Positions 32,084 to 32,385 of a DNA stretch of 32,385 nucleotides are shown here, piece by piece (position 1 is the first letter of the stretch; the number at the start of each line of letters is the position of its first letter). The position numbers and the translations under genes are program-made. Origin of the DNA: JAXJQF01 sp036311285 (lineage in GTDB: Bacteria; Pseudomonadota; Gammaproteobacteria; Enterobacterales; Succinivibrionaceae); the NCBI GenBank assembly GCA_036311285.1, contig JAXJQF010000012.1, positions 1 through 32,385 of the forward strand, given 5' to 3'. The notes under the pieces were generated by a model. The model was not told the origin of the DNA. It saw only the letters and a program-made list of their open reading frames with translations, and made no database searches.

Positions 32084-32385
32084 TTATGAAGTTAAAATTT
32101 GTGTGTTATGTTCCATTGCTGTTATTGTATAGGGTAGAATTATAGATAGACGTATATGATTATCAGGTAAGCTTAATTGTTGTTTTTCTGGAACTCTAAA
32201 TAGATCTGGTAGATATATAGAATAAGTATCACAAATTTTAGCCAAAACATCTAATGTAGGTATACTTGTTAAATGAACAATTGTATGAAAGTGCGATTTT
32301 GAAATATTCGCCTGAGACGCAAATTTAGTTATTGATAATTTGTGTTTGAGCATATAATTCTTTAAATAATCAACAAAATAATTCA
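32084..32385 (-). CDS. Xre-type regulator upstream of trbB (5' end beyond the window)
   Basis: The frame is open to the window edge. ATG 32353 is possible, but upstream codons (NYFVDYLKNY) continue in frame and complete the first helix of a helix-turn-helix, so the true start is probably outside. The HTH reads MLKHKLSITKFASQANISKS followed by a helix HFHTIVHL, then TLDVLAKICDTYSIYLPDLF, as in Xre/HTH_3 proteins. A C-terminal tail of about 35 residues is not recognised. RP4 has the repressor gene trbA just upstream of trbB, and TrbA also has an HTH, so a functional counterpart is likely, though identity is unproven. The dyad at 32018-32038 is its likely target. Confidence 0.75.
   Translation of the reverse strand, partial: NYFVDYLKNYMLKHKLSITKFASQANISKSHFHTIVHLTSIPTLDVLAKICDTYSIYLPDLFRVPEKQQLSLPDNHIRLSIILPYTITAMEHNTQILTS

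Overview
The window looks like part of a self-transmissible plasmid or integrative conjugative element from a low-G+C proteobacterium. Coding DNA is roughly one third G+C, codons favour A/T, and most genes have good Shine-Dalgarno sites. The species cannot be fixed from sequence alone; the lipoproteins and the transfer genes suggest a gamma- or betaproteobacterium. No chromosomal housekeeping gene, tRNA, rRNA, insertion sequence, integrase or antibiotic-resistance gene was seen. Comparisons with plasmid RP4 (IncP-alpha) are from memory of that system, not from a search.

Layout. (1) 1-1032, minus strand: traL (cut by the left edge) and traK. (2) 1033-1387: the transfer origin. It has seven 21-bp iterons, a pair of divergent promoters sharing their -35 region, an RP4-like nic site on the minus strand (between 1284 and 1285), a TraJ-type inverted repeat and a conserved hairpin. 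(3) 1388-19427, plus strand: a DNA-processing operon in RP4 Tra1 order. It reads traJ, traI, traH (overlapping the end of traI out of frame), traG, traF, a DnaQ-like exonuclease absent from RP4, traE (topoisomerase III), a small unknown gene, and, where RP4 has the primase traC, one 3344-residue polyvalent protein. That protein joins an ArdC-like zincin, an adenine methyltransferase, an SNF2 helicase, DUF5710-like modules and a Toprim primase domain. (4) 19445-21245, plus strand: a terminator and four small cargo genes. These are a DUF2799-type lipoprotein, a ribbon-helix-helix regulator, an exported coiled-coil protein and a small lipoprotein. (5) 21259-32040, minus strand: the mating-pair-formation operon in RP4 Tra2 order, trbB-C-D-E-F-G-H-I-J-L plus a TrbM-like gene, with no trbK between trbJ and trbL. 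(6) Right edge: an Xre-type regulator cut by the window end, and an operator-like dyad over the trb promoter.

How it works together. TraI nicks oriT with help from TraJ, TraK and TraH. TraG couples the relaxosome to the Trb type IV secretion channel. TrbC is a pilin whose C-terminus matches the RP4 site cut and cyclised by TraF. TraE, the exonuclease and the giant protein probably handle DNA metabolism and restriction evasion in the donor or recipient. The tra and trb operons converge near 21.3 kb, where two hairpins terminate the trb transcript.

Most unusual are the expanded TraC-like giant gene, a 227-codon open frame hidden out of frame inside its linker, two pairs of exact 26-nt in-frame repeats in that gene, and iterons carrying the ten bases that span nic.
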